From positions 1 through 64,000 of the forward strand of contig NZ_KE387239.1 in assembly GCF_000430765.1 (NCBI RefSeq): a DNA stretch of 64,000 bases, read 5' to 3'. Positions 1-8,480 of the stretch are shown in pieces. The notes beneath the pieces were generated by a model that was not told where the DNA came from, did no database searches, and saw nothing but the letters and a program-made list of their open reading frames with translations. Source of the DNA: Peribacillus kribbensis DSM 17871 (GTDB taxonomy: Bacteria; Bacillota; Bacilli; Bacillales; DSM-1321). The translations under genes were made by a program, and so were the position numbers. Positions within the stretch are counted from its first letter, which is position 1, and every line of letters begins with the position of its first letter.

Positions 1-170
1 GCACCACTAATGTATTGGAAAGATTGAACTCTGAGATTCGAAGACGCGAACAGGTAATCCGTGTCTTTCCAAATCATCAGTCTGCCTTTCGCCTAATTGG
101 AGCTGTGTTAATGGATTATGCTGATACGTTAGACTTGGGCGGCCGAAAATATCTTCATACTTCAAATTAG
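1..170 (+). CDS. IS256-family transposase, C-terminal fragment (5' part outside window)
   Basis: Reading from base 3, the sequence encodes a 55-residue C-terminus with the segment TTNVLERLNSEIRRREQVIR followed by VFPNHQSAFRLIGA, ending in TAG at 168-170. This is the conserved tail of IS256/Mutator transposases, DDE enzymes that move the element. The reading frame is clean to the stop, so the copy may be intact upstream of the window. A terminal-repeat-like end follows about 90 bases downstream. Confidence 0.85.
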   Translation, partial: TTNVLERLNSEIRRREQVIRVFPNHQSAFRLIGAVLMDYADTLDLGGRKYLHTSN

Positions 171-185
171 GAAACGTACACCAAA

Positions 186-225
186 GGTTTTGGGAGGAGG
201 AGGCTAGCCACCTCCTCCCAAAACC
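186..225 (+). terminator. Perfect hairpin between transposase stop and IS end
   Basis: Fifteen-base arms, GGTTTTGGGAGGAGG and its exact complement, enclose a ten-base loop. No T-tract follows, so it may be a factor-assisted terminator or a structure that blocks read-through from the insertion sequence. Confidence 0.5.
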
Positions 226-307
226 TCATAAACATAGTGGTTTACATTGAACATTATTTTTACACAAGATGCTGGACTTGACTGTCCTTACTCGAGGAAC
301 CAAAGGT

Positions 308-483
308 AAATAAGGGGAGGTTTTACCGTTAAATCCAAAAGGGAGGTCAGTTCGGGGAAAATTTCCCCTTATTTTAAAAAAATCCTTCCATTTTTAGCTT
401 TTCAGGGTCGATAAAGGGAATTTCTCCCCTTATTTGAGCTTTTTTTAATCCTCATTACAAAATAAGGGGAATTTCTCCCTCTA
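308..483. repeat. Degenerate array of GGGGAAATTTCCCC-type palindromes (copy 1)
   Basis: Four related units lie at about 308, 353, 411 and 459, each built on AAAGGGGAAATTTCCCCTTA or a part of it, spaced roughly 40-60 bases with T-rich filler. Matching arrays lie at 7648-7822 and 9452-9640. They do not look coding. Function unknown. Confidence 0.75.
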
Positions 484-524
484 AGTATCAGCCCGGGCTA
501 CACCTCCAACGGATCCAAAACAAA

Positions 525-553
525 AGCAGGTGGCGTCTATCTCCACCTGCTTA
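525..553 (-). terminator. Terminator of the GH43 gene
   Basis: AAGCAGGTGG pairs with CCACCTGCTT around a short loop. Read on the minus strand it lies just past the GH43 stop and is followed by TTTTGTTTTG, as in an intrinsic terminator. Confidence 0.75.
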
Positions 554-564
554 ATTTTAGTGAG

Positions 565-1583
565 CTATTTCACTGCAGGAACAGCCGTCGGCTTTTCGCT
601 CGGTTCGGCATTTTTGATCGTCGGCCATCCGTTCTTCCAAATGATCTTATCAATCATGAGAGGCCTTCTTGTGACTCCGCTGTTCAGCTTGGGCTTGTTT
701 TTTTGAATCGCATGATACACCATCCAGTCCTGCCCTTTTTCATCTGTGATGACTGCATTGTGGCCGGGACCGGCAAATTTTTTGCTGCCTGTCAGGATCA
801 CCGTTCCTTCAGAGTCTTTCAGATCGTTTCCTGCCTGATCAAGGTAAGGGCCGCCTATTTCCTTGGAACGCCCCACGGCAACATGATAGGTGCTCTTTTC
901 CCCCTCACAGCAGGAACCCGAAGATAGAAACAGATAATAGTAGTCTTTTTTCTTGAAGATATAAGGTGCTTCAAACGAATTTCCTGCCGCCTGGAAGGGT
1001 GCTCCGGAAACCTTGAAGCCATCAGGCGAGAGCTTTACGCCATAAATGCCATGGAAGCTGCCCCAGAACAAATAGGGAGTTCCATTGTCATTATAAAATT
1101 CAGGATCGATAGAATTCTCGACCTTAATGTCTTTACTTGTAAAAAGAGGCCCGTGATCGGTGAAGGGATCCTCCGGCTTGTCACTGACGGCCACGCCGAT
1201 GCCCGGATTTTCATCTCCCCAGGTAGACATAGAATAGTAGAGATAATACTTTCCATTGTATTCATTAATATCAGGAGCCCAGATACCGCCTTCCTTCCAG
1301 TTCGGCTTATCCACGGCTTCGAAGGCCTCGCCTTGATATTTCCAGTCGACAAGGTTCTTGGAACGGATGACTGGAACGTAGCGCGGCCCCTGACCGTCTC
1401 CCCAATTATCCTCTGTCCCATAAGCATATAGCCGTCTTTTCCTTTAATGATAGACGGATCGGCAATGACAGGCTCGAAGACTGGGTTTTTATACTGTTTC
1501 GTTTTAGGTGCTGACTGGTCCGATGAACAGCCTCCCAGGATAAGCATCAGGGCAGCAGCCATCCCCAAAAGTATTTTATGCAT
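565..1583 (-). pseudogene. Frameshifted GH43 extracellular arabinanase/xylosidase-type lipoprotein
   Basis: Two overlapping minus-strand frames make one GH43 glycosidase of about 339 residues. The N-terminus is a lipoprotein signal with lipobox LILGGC, then the catalytic-base segment PVIADPSII. After KGKDGY the frame breaks near 1428-1432: adding one base restores YAYGTEDNWGDG and joins the second frame. That carries WAPDINEY, SIDPEFYNDNG (modulator Asp) and SFEAPYIF (acid Glu). Members hydrolyse arabinan or xylan side chains outside the cell. It is divergent from the ABC transporter genes, so it probably fed them oligosaccharides. A single missing base may be a real mutation or a sequencing error. 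Confidence 0.85.
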
Positions 1584-1599
1584 TTCTCCACTCCCTCTT

Positions 1600-1616
1600 A
1601 GTTAAATTATTTAACT
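1600..1616. promoter_or_regulatory. Perfect palindrome, possible ROK-repressor operator, GH43 leader
   Basis: AGTTAAATTATTTAACT has two exact 8-base arms around one T. It lies about 17 bases upstream of the GH43 start and resembles the second palindrome at 1822-1846. A ROK regulator is encoded at 9744-10982. The pairing of site and regulator is inference. Confidence 0.5.
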
Positions 1617-1775
1617 TATCTATCAAAATAGTAACGCAGTCTTTTTGGACCTACAATACCTATTTTTTTTTGATAAAAAGTAGAGGAAATGTGTCGAAAC
1701 TAGGCATAATATGGAATCTTTTAATATTCTTAGGCTAAGACAAGACAAAAAATAGTATTTTTTATAAAATAATAG

Positions 1776-1813
1776 TTGTAAGCGTTGACAAATAAAGAGT
1801 AGAAGATTATGAT
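1776..1813 (+). promoter_or_regulatory. SigA promoter overlapped by a perfect cre (CcpA) site
   Basis: The -35 TTGACA (1785-1790) and -10 TATGAT (1808-1813) are separated by exactly 17 bases. TTGTAAGCGTTGACAA (1776-1791) fits the catabolite-response consensus WTGNAANCGNWNNCWW at every position and covers the -35 box. CcpA binding there would repress the sugar operon when preferred carbon is available. Confidence 0.85.
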
Positions 1814-1821
1814 ATTTACAG

Positions 1822-1846
1822 AAAGTAAATTAATTTAATTAAGTTT
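1822..1846. promoter_or_regulatory. Imperfect palindrome downstream of the ABC operon promoter
   Basis: Arms AAAGTAAATTAA and TTAATTAAGTTT match at 10 of 12 positions around a central T. It starts about nine bases after the -10 box, a typical place for a repressor to block RNA polymerase. Its AT-rich half-site resembles the palindrome at 1600-1616. Confidence 0.5.
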
Positions 1847-1898
1847 ATCGTCACACCATTCAGAGCAGTACTATTTTAACCCAAGGGGGATAAACGCT

Positions 1899-3164
1899 AT
1901 GAAAAAGAGAAAATGGCTTGGACTGGCTATGACCGCTGTTTTGGCAGTAGGATCACTGGCAGCCTGCTCTAGCAAGGATTCATCTTCATCTGATGGAGGA
2001 AAAGGAACCAAGATTACATATTGGGCGCCTTTCTCTGGTGCGGATGGTCCGCGCATGAAGAATATCGTTAACAGCTACAACAAGTCACAGTCTAAATACA
2101 ATGTGGATCTTCAGATTGTTCCGCAGAATGATTATTATAAAACCGTTGACCTTGCATTCTCAGGTCAAAAGAATGCACCGGATCTTATGATCATGCATAC
2201 GGATCAGCTGACAAACTATGCTGAGAAGAATCTTCTGAAGGATATGTCCGACACGATCAAGAAAAACGGCGTTAAGGAGTCTGATTACTCTCCGACTGCC
2301 TGGGGTGCAGGAAGCATTAAAGGAAAGCAGTATTCCATTCCTTTGGATATCCACCCATTGATCATGTACTACAACAAGGATATGTTCAAGGCAGCCGGAC
2401 TTGACCCTAACAAGCCGCCTACCAACCGCGAAGAATTTGTAGCGGATGCTAAAAAGCTTACAAATGAGTCTAAAAAGCAATACGGATTCGTAGTTCCGAC
2501 TCTTTGGCCGAACCAATTCATCTTCCCGACTGTTTTCTTCCAGAATGGCGGCGAATTGATGAAGGACGGCAAGCCTAACTACAACAGCCCAGAAGGCGTT
2601 GAGGCTCTTACTTTCTTAAGTGACCTGGTCAAAAAGGATAAAGTTTCCCCTGCTAATGTTCAGCAGGATGGGGAAGTTACTCTATTCCTTCAAGGCAAGA
2701 ACGCTATGCAGCTGAATGGTCCATGGATGATGGAGCAGTGGGATAAAGCAGGCATCAATTACGGTGTAGCTCCGGTTCCTCAGCTTGGAACGAAGCAGCA
2801 GGCAGTATATGCAAACGGACACAACTTTGTTATCCCGGCTTCTGTAACAGATTCCAAGAAGCTTGCAGGAATTTCCGACTTCCTGAAATATGTAGCCGAC
2901 AACACCATGGAGTGGGCAAAGTCAGGACAGGCGCCAGCATCTAAAGCAATCTATGAGCAGAATGCAGATTTCAAAAAGATGGTACAACAGCCTCAGGTTG
3001 CAAAAGAATTTGATTATGCTAAATTCGCTCCGCGTGTAGCTAACTGGGGACAAATTTCTGAGCCGCTATTCTCAGAAGTCAACCTTGCCCTGTTAGGCAA
3101 GAAAGATCCTAAGAAAGCGCTCGATGATGCAAATAAAAAAGCAGAACAATTAATGCAGAAATAA
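1899..3164 (+). CDS. Sugar ABC transporter substrate-binding lipoprotein
   Basis: A 421-residue family 1 (CUT1) solute-binding protein. MKKRKWLGLAMTAVLAVGSL then AACSS gives a signal peptide with lipobox LAAC, so it is anchored outside the membrane. Features of maltose/arabino-oligosaccharide binders are visible: TYWAPFSGADG near the N-terminus, PLDIHPLIMYYNKDMFKAAG, and ALNGPWMMEQ-like MQLNGPWMMEQWDKAGI. The start follows AAGGGGGATAAACGCT. First gene of an operon with two permeases and a GH2 enzyme. The substrate is probably a plant-derived oligosaccharide, judged by the GH2 and GH43 neighbours. No ATPase gene is present, so a shared MsmX-type ATPase is expected. Confidence 0.92.
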   Translation: MKKRKWLGLAMTAVLAVGSLAACSSKDSSSSDGGKGTKITYWAPFSGADGPRMKNIVNSYNKSQSKYNVDLQIVPQNDYYKTVDLAFSGQKNAPDLMIMHTDQLTNYAEKNLLKDMSDTIKKNGVKESDYSPTAWGAGSIKGKQYSIPLDIHPLIMYYNKDMFKAAGLDPNKPPTNREEFVADAKKLTNESKKQYGFVVPTLWPNQFIFPTVFFQNGGELMKDGKPNYNSPEGVEALTFLSDLVKKDKVSPANVQQDGEVTLFLQGKNAMQLNGPWMMEQWDKAGINYGVAPVPQLGTKQQAVYANGHNFVIPASVTDSKKLAGISDFLKYVADNTMEWAKSGQAPASKAIYEQNADFKKMVQQPQVAKEFDYAKFAPRVANWGQISEPLFSEVNLALLGKKDPKKALDDANKKAEQLMQK

Positions 3165-3173
3165 TAAAACCAT

Positions 3174-3216
3174 GAGGCGGGACAGGTGTATCACAGCATA
3201 CTCACCTGCCCGCCTC
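3174..3216 (+). terminator. Intercistronic hairpin between binding protein and permease genes
   Basis: GAGGCGGGACAGGTG pairs with CACCTGCCCGCCTC with one bulge. The T-tract after it is weak. Such hairpins usually lower downstream expression and stabilise the abundant binding-protein mRNA. Confidence 0.6.
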
Positions 3217-3263
3217 TTCTAGTTAGGATTCATAAAAATCATGAAAAAAGGAGGAGAGGCAGC

Positions 3264-4154
3264 ATGAACAAAACAAGCTGGAAATCACAGCTCACATCAA
3301 GTCTGTTCGTACTTCCATATCTGATCTTGTTTGTTATTTTCCTGTTGATTCCGATTATTTACGGAGCCTGGATGAGCCTTCACAACTGGGACCTGCTAAA
3401 TCCCGTGCATGAGTTCGTAGGATTGAAAAACTATGCCAAAATATTTGATTCCTCTTCTTATCTTCACAATCTATTTTTCGACGGACTGAAGCATACCATC
3501 CTGTTTGTTGTGATTTCTGTGCCCCTATTAGTGATTGTTGGCCTTGGCCTTGCGCTTTTAATCAATGCCCTGCCGGGAAAAATCAAAGGATTTTTCCGTA
3601 CGTTATACTTTATTCCCTATGCGGTATCAGTTTCCGTTGTGGCGATCATCTGGCTCTGGATTCTGGATACGAACAGCGGTTTGATGAATGAATATTTCCA
3701 AAAACTTCATCTGCCGGCTATTCCATGGCTTACGGACATGCCATGGGCCTGGATTTCCATCGTCATTGCGACCATCTGGTGGACCATCGGCTTCAATATG
3801 GTCATCTTCATCAATGCATTGAATGATGTTTCTGAAGAATTGTACGAAGCAGGCTCCCTGGATGGTGCCAATAGATGGCAGCGATTGATTTATATCACTC
3901 TGCCAAGCATTAAACCAACGATGCTGTTTGTTTTGATAACGTCCACTATCGCATCCTTCAATATTTACGGACAGCCATTCATGATGACAAGGGGCGGCCC
4001 GGGAACTTCCACGAAGGTGCTCTTAATGAATATCGTAGATGAAGCATTTAAACAAAGACAGCTTGGAAACGCCGCGGCGATGTCTCTGATGATGGCCCTA
4101 ATTATGATCATCATTTCCGTCGTCCAGCTGCGCGTATCCAATCGAAAGGAGTAG
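3264..4154 (+). CDS. Sugar ABC transporter permease (MalF type)
   Basis: A 296-residue inner-membrane permease with about six hydrophobic segments. The EAA loop, which contacts the ATPase, reads ELYEAGSLDGANRWQRLIYI. The start chosen is the ATG at 3264 behind AAAAGGAGGAGAGGCAGC; an upstream in-frame start at 3186 would place it inside the preceding hairpin. It pairs with the next permease to form the channel. Confidence 0.92.
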   Translation: MNKTSWKSQLTSSLFVLPYLILFVIFLLIPIIYGAWMSLHNWDLLNPVHEFVGLKNYAKIFDSSSYLHNLFFDGLKHTILFVVISVPLLVIVGLGLALLINALPGKIKGFFRTLYFIPYAVSVSVVAIIWLWILDTNSGLMNEYFQKLHLPAIPWLTDMPWAWISIVIATIWWTIGFNMVIFINALNDVSEELYEAGSLDGANRWQRLIYITLPSIKPTMLFVLITSTIASFNIYGQPFMMTRGGPGTSTKVLLMNIVDEAFKQRQLGNAAAMSLMMALIMIIISVVQLRVSNRKE

Positions 4155-4160
4155 TGGGAT

Positions 4161-4991
4161 ATGCAAAGCAGAACAAGCAAAACTGTATTAATCATTCTCG
4201 CGATCATCATTGGCTTGATTTTCATCGTACCGATTTTCTGGATGCTGGCTACTTCTTTCAAGACTGACCAGGAAGCTTTCACAGCTGGATTAAAATGGCT
4301 GCCGAAGGTCTTTACATTGGAAAACTATCAATATGCATTTGGAAACAACGGAGATACGCCTGTTCTTCAGTGGATGGGAAATTCCCTGTTCGTAGGGGTT
4401 GTCGGTACTCTGATCGTCCTTTTTGTAGATACACTGGCCGCTTATGGTCTGGCAAGGCTGGATGTGCCGTTTAAAAAACTCCTAGTCGGACTTTTTATCG
4501 GATCCCTGACGATTCCTTGGGTTATCACATTCCTTCCTTTATATATGGAATTTAACAAATTTGGTCTTCTTGATACCTATGCGGTCCTGATTCTGCCTTA
4601 TTCCGCAAATGCCTTTGGTGTATTCCTGCTGTATCAGTATTTCAGGGGCTTTCCAAAGGAATTAGAAGAAGCTGCTTTCCTTGACGGAGCCAATAAATGG
4701 CAGGTGTTTGTGAAGGTGGTTCTTCCTTCTGCAAGACCGGTCATCTGGACACTTGCGATCTTTACCTTCATGGGAATCTACAATGACTTCCTATGGCCAT
4801 TGGTTACAACCAACTCGCCTGGAATGAGGACCATCACGACAGGAATTGCTGTTATGCAGCAGGGAAGCTTCGTTTCTTCTCCTGCGAAATTGATGGCGTT
4901 GACCTCCATCGCGACCATCCCGGCTGTTCTGCTCTTTGTGATCGGCCAGCGTTCATTCATTAAAGGTGTTACTCAATCGGGTATTAAATAA
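4161..4991 (+). CDS. Sugar ABC transporter permease (MalG type)
   Basis: A 276-residue permease with N-terminal membrane segment LIILAIIIGLIFIVPIF and EAA loop ELEEAAFLDGANKWQVFVKV. It ends in GIK, common in MalG-like subunits. It starts seven bases after the MalF-type stop and its ribosome site lies within the end of that gene, so the two are translationally coupled. It forms the second half of the sugar channel. Confidence 0.92.
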   Translation: MQSRTSKTVLIILAIIIGLIFIVPIFWMLATSFKTDQEAFTAGLKWLPKVFTLENYQYAFGNNGDTPVLQWMGNSLFVGVVGTLIVLFVDTLAAYGLARLDVPFKKLLVGLFIGSLTIPWVITFLPLYMEFNKFGLLDTYAVLILPYSANAFGVFLLYQYFRGFPKELEEAAFLDGANKWQVFVKVVLPSARPVIWTLAIFTFMGIYNDFLWPLVTTNSPGMRTITTGIAVMQQGSFVSSPAKLMALTSIATIPAVLLFVIGQRSFIKGVTQSGIK

Positions 4992-5021
4992 GTCTATCAC
5001 TAGGAAGGATTTGAAATAGAG

Positions 5022-6776
5022 ATGTCAATTCCACGCAATGAATATCCCAGACCCCAATTTGTACGGACTGAATGGGAAAATCTGAACGGACAATGGGACT
5101 TTGCATTTGATGATGAAAATAAGGGCCTAAGTGAAAAGTGGTATGAACGCTTTCCTGATGGCCGGAAAATAACCGTTCCGTTTGCATTCCAGACAGAATT
5201 GAGCGGAATTAACGATGGGTCCTTTCATGATATTGTCTGGTATCGCCGCGGGCTTACTGTGCCGGAAAGCTGGGCAGGACGTGACCTGATCCTCCACTTC
5301 GGTGCCGTGGATTATCGTGCCTGGGTGTACATCAACGGAAATCTTGCCTGTTTCCACGAAGGCGGCAATACTCCGTTTTCAGCGAATATCACTCATCTGT
5401 TAAACTCTGAGAACAATGAAATCACGGTTCGTGTGGAGGATCCTTCTGAGGATGTCACAATTCCAAGAGGAAAGCAGTACTGGCATCAGCAGTCTGAATC
5501 CATCTTCTATACGCGCACAACAGGAATCTGGCAGACTGTCTGGATGGAGCCGGCTGAAAAAACCACGCTTGCTGGGATCCGCTGGACACCTGAGATTGAC
5601 CGCGGTGACATTGAGCTTGAATTTGATGTGGAAGGAATCACAGAAGGCCTGTCTCTATCTGTCGAAATTTCCTTTAATGGCCAGAAAATCATTTCTGACA
5701 GCACGAATCTATTTGAAAGCTATAACAAGCGCAGCTTCAATCTGCGCAACCGCTTTACGGATCGAAGCAATATTCATGGGCCAGGCTGGTACTGGACACC
5801 GGAGAACCCGAACCTCTTTGATGCGGTTTTAACGCTAAAAAAAGGTGAGAAGGTTCTGGATCGCGTGGAAACGTATTTTGGAATGAGAAAGGTTTCCATT
5901 GAAGACGGCATTTTCAAGCTGAACAATATGCCTTACTATCAAAAGCTTGTCCTGGATCAAGGCTACTGGCCAAAGGCGCTTCTGACTGCGCCGACGGACG
6001 AGGATTTGAAAAAGGATATCGAGCTTGCGAAGGAAATGGGCTTCAATGGTGCAAGGAAGCACCAGAAGGTAGAGGATCCGCGTTTCCTATACTGGGCAGA
6101 CCGGCTGGGCTTCCTCGTCTGGGGCGAAATGGCCAATGCGTCCGAGTACAGTGAAGAAGCGGCCCGCCGCCTGGCGACTGAATGGTTTGATGTCGTAAAA
6201 CGCGACTACAGCCATCCGTCCATCATCGTCTGGCTGCCGCTGAACGAAAGCTGGGGCATTTCCCGCGTGGCTTATGATAAACATCAGCAGGCTCATGCAA
6301 CATCCATGTACTGGCAGACTAAATCGATCGACCAGACACGCCCGGTTCTTTCCAACGACGGCTGGGAGCATACCATATCCGACATCTGCGGCATCCACAA
6401 CTACACTAGCGCCGAAGAAATGGCCGAAGCCTATAAGGATGTGGAGAGTGCCATCTCCACCACACCAGCGAACCGCGTAATCTATGCGAACGGCTTCAAC
6501 TATAATGGAGAGCCGATTTTAATCACGGAATACGGCGGTATCGCCTACAAAGTGGATGAAACCGAAGGCTGGGGCTACTCTGCTGTCCAATCCGCCGAAG
6601 ATCTTGTGGAAGAATACCGCAAAGTCACAGGCGCCCTGACAGACAGCAAAATCATCCAGGGCTTCTGCTACACCCAGCTCACCGACGTAGAACAGGAAAT
6701 CAACGGCCTGCTGACCTACGACCGGGAGCCGAAGTGTGATTTGAAGAAAATCAAGGAAATTAACGATCGGAAATAA
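5022..6776 (+). CDS. Glycoside hydrolase family 2 enzyme
   Basis: A 584-residue cytoplasmic protein with no signal peptide. Residues 1-180 form the sugar-binding jelly roll (ENLNGQWDFAFD, WYRR, LHFGAVDYRAWVYING), about 180-290 the Ig-like domain, and the rest a TIM barrel. The acid/base Glu is E409 in WLPLNESWG, and the nucleophile is E503 in ILITEYGG. GH2 members cleave beta-galactosides, beta-glucuronides or beta-mannosides; the exact substrate cannot be read. Being last in the transporter operon, it probably hydrolyses the imported oligosaccharide. It lies 30 bases after the permease with GGAAGGA as ribosome site. Confidence 0.9.
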   Translation: MSIPRNEYPRPQFVRTEWENLNGQWDFAFDDENKGLSEKWYERFPDGRKITVPFAFQTELSGINDGSFHDIVWYRRGLTVPESWAGRDLILHFGAVDYRAWVYINGNLACFHEGGNTPFSANITHLLNSENNEITVRVEDPSEDVTIPRGKQYWHQQSESIFYTRTTGIWQTVWMEPAEKTTLAGIRWTPEIDRGDIELEFDVEGITEGLSLSVEISFNGQKIISDSTNLFESYNKRSFNLRNRFTDRSNIHGPGWYWTPENPNLFDAVLTLKKGEKVLDRVETYFGMRKVSIEDGIFKLNNMPYYQKLVLDQGYWPKALLTAPTDEDLKKDIELAKEMGFNGARKHQKVEDPRFLYWADRLGFLVWGEMANASEYSEEAARRLATEWFDVVKRDYSHPSIIVWLPLNESWGISRVAYDKHQQAHATSMYWQTKSIDQTRPVLSNDGWEHTISDICGIHNYTSAEEMAEAYKDVESAISTTPANRVIYANGFNYNGEPILITEYGGIAYKVDETEGWGYSAVQSAEDLVEEYRKVTGALTDSKIIQGFCYTQLTDVEQEINGLLTYDREPKCDLKKIKEINDRK

Positions 6777-6783
6777 CGTATGG

Positions 6784-6817
6784 CACATCCTGCTGGTTTG
6801 GCGGGGTGTGTTTTTTT
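6784..6817 (+). terminator. Terminator of the ABC-GH2 operon
   Basis: CACATCCTGC pairs imperfectly with GCGGGGTGTG and is followed by seven T residues. Confidence 0.75.
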
Positions 6818-6985
6818 GTGGGTGAGGGGGCTGGGACGGCTGCCGTTCATTGAAAAAAGACTAAGCTGGAGATGCTAAAAAAAAAGAAGTGGCGCACAGC
6901 TGCGAAACCTTCGTCAGGCCGTTCCGATGAATTCGGAGGGGTCAGCGGCGGAGTAATGGAAAAAATGGGATTTAGAATAAGTGAA

Positions 6986-7020
6986 AGCAGGTGCTCTTTG
7001 CGGCAGCACCTGCTTTTTTT
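6986..7020 (+). terminator. Orphan terminator hairpin
   Basis: AGCAGGTGCT and AGCACCTGCT pair perfectly and are followed by seven T residues. I see no gene in 6818-6985 for it to serve. Its AAGCAGGTG arm is the same as in the hairpin at 525-553 on the other side of the sugar genes. Confidence 0.7.
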
Positions 7021-7022
7021 GA

Positions 7023-7115
7023 GTTATGCAGGATATTTGAAATAATTGCTGGATTACAAGGTGGATATGCAGGATTTCAGATGACATATGCCGGATCCTC
7101 AGAATTTATGCAGGA
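7023..7115. repeat. 20-bp-period array of TTATGCAGGAT units (copy 1)
   Basis: Five units based on TATGCAGGAT or TATGCCGGAT start at about 7024, 7045, 7066, 7087 and 7107, about 20-21 bases apart, with poorly conserved remainders. The last unit runs into the final codons of the DUF2809 gene. A second array of the same family lies at 17700-17812. Confidence 0.7.
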
Positions 7116-7501
7116 TGCTTAAAAAAGGCACCAACCAACCAATCCACAACCACCCCAGCCGCTATCCCGGCTGCATACCGAACAAGATCGACAGCCAGAA
7201 AGCCATGCCCCAAGATTAACCCCCCAAGCAATGTGCCGCGAATCTCATTTATCCATTCGGACTGGTAGAGCTGGCTGAATTCAATCCCAAAGCTGAACAG
7301 CAGACTGAGGAACAAAGCTGCCCATATGCTTTTGTGCACTAGAAGAAAGCGGAATCCAAAATAGACCATCATGGCCCAGAGGGCGTCTCCGGCATTGTCG
7401 GCCAAAAATGCAGGGAGCCTGCCGCTGTATTTCCTGGAAGCCAGGCCCAGCAGGATGGCAGCAAGCATCAGCACTAAATGGATCCATCTTTTGCGTTTCA
7501 T
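7106..7501 (-). CDS. DUF2809 family membrane protein
   Basis: A 131-residue membrane protein with about four hydrophobic helices (LVLMLAAILLGLASRKYSG, ALWAMMVYFGFRFLLV, AALFLSLLFSFGIEFSQLYQ). It matches the DUF2809 family, whose function is not established. The ATG at 7501 is preferred, with GGGGTG seven bases upstream; a GTG at 7510 would sit on its own ribosome site. It is isolated on this strand. Its last codons overlap the final unit of the 20-bp array, so the array may have altered the C-terminus. Confidence 0.75.
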   Translation of the reverse strand: MKRKRWIHLVLMLAAILLGLASRKYSGRLPAFLADNAGDALWAMMVYFGFRFLLVHKSIWAALFLSLLFSFGIEFSQLYQSEWINEIRGTLLGGLILGHGFLAVDLVRYAAGIAAGVVVDWLVGAFFKHPA

Positions 7502-7647
7502 CCCGGTCACCCCGCTCGTAAGGTACTGGCTCTAGCATAGCATATAGAAAGACTTCCGAAGCATTCGGAGCCTGGTTCTTAAAAGGTTTCTCTGCCTTGT
7601 TTTGATTTTTTGACTGATTGGATTGGTTGGATCTGTTTAGCTATAAA

Positions 7648-7822
7648 ATAGAAGGGAAAATTTCCCTTAATTCGAAATGATGAATAAAAAGAGCTGAAGT
7701 AAAGGGGGAAATTCCCTCTATTGACTTAAAAAATCAGTTTTTATCCTCATAAGGAAAAAACTTCCCTTATTTCTTCCGAAACGAACCCCATTCTGACATT
7801 AACGGGAATTTCTGCGCTTATC
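7648..7822. repeat. Degenerate array of GGGGAAATTTCCCC-type palindromes (copy 2)
   Basis: Units at about 7651, 7700, 7751 and 7801 (AAGGGAAAATTTCCCTTAA, then increasingly degenerate forms) are spaced 47-51 bases. The spacers contain T-rich runs and ATCCTCAT, also present in copy 1. No open frame spans the array. Confidence 0.7.
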
Positions 7823-7838
7823 TTTGCTCAAGTTTAAA

Positions 7839-7862
7839 AGGGCCTTCCAATGGAAAGGCCCT
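7839..7862 (-). terminator. Terminator of the truncated binding-protein gene
   Basis: AGGGCCTT and AAAGGCCCT pair around a short loop, and on the minus strand TTTTAAA follows. It lies just past the stop at 7867. Confidence 0.7.
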
Positions 7863-7866
7863 CTCA

Positions 7867-8480
7867 TCATTTCTTGATATTCTGATCCACGATTTTCTGT
7901 GCGGCAGCAGCTGCTTTTTTAGGGCTGTCTCCGCCGAGGACAGAGTGAATGGAGCTTAGGACCGCTTTTTCTACGTTTTCGTCAGGAATGAGGTAGCGTG
8001 GCTGGAACCTGGTTTTTTTAGTGGACCATTCTGAGATGTTGTTCAGGTCCTTTGAGTCGTAGGTCACATCCTTGACGGTCACATTTTGGCTGGTTTTGTT
8101 GGCGTATTCCTCTGCATTTTCCTTGCGGCTGAAGAACTCGATGAATTTTTTGGCTTCCTTCTTTTTCTTGGAGTTTTTATTCACTCCGAGCAGGAAGGTG
8201 GTGGTATGGATGCCCTCGTATTTCGCCTGATTCGCCGGGACGGTGATCGGGGCGAGAAGGCCGAGCTTGCTTGAGGCCGAGCTTGCTTGATGTCGCTTCC
8301 GGATGCTTGCGATGGCATAGGAGCCGGATGCCAGCATGGCGGCTTTTCCTTGGGCGACCATGGCGATGGCAGCGTCATGCTTGGTACCGAGCGCATCCTT
8401 CTGGAAATAGCCTTTGTCGTTCAGCTCCTTGAATTGTGTGAGAGTTTTGACCCACCATTCATCGGTCAGCTGTTTGAGGC
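7867..8480 (-). pseudogene. Truncated sugar ABC substrate-binding protein (C-terminal half)
   Basis: The frame is open from about 8480 and reads LKQLTDEWWVKTLTQFKELN, then DKGYFQKDALGTKHDAAIAM, GKAAMLASGSYA and finally KIVDQNIKK. This is the C-terminal half of a family 1 solute-binding protein. The N-terminal half, with signal peptide and lipobox, is absent. At about 8468-8480 the sequence switches to a permease fragment on the opposite strand. No ribosome site or start fits the break, so it is a remnant. Confidence 0.85.

Larger units (their letters stand above)
1..282 (+). mobile_element. Right end of an IS256-family insertion sequence
   Basis: The transposase tail is followed by non-coding sequence ending in TTTTACACAAGATGCTGGAC at 257-276 and then TTGAC. 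IS256-family right ends commonly read TTTTACACAA then a GGACTT core. The left end is outside the window, so the inverted repeat and the 8-9 bp target duplication cannot be checked. The exact boundary near 280 is inferred. Confidence 0.6.

Noticed and set aside
7281..7538. Minus-strand 85-residue frame overlapping the DUF2809 gene
   Set aside because: It is a shadow in another frame; the DUF2809 frame has clear membrane helices and a ribosome site.
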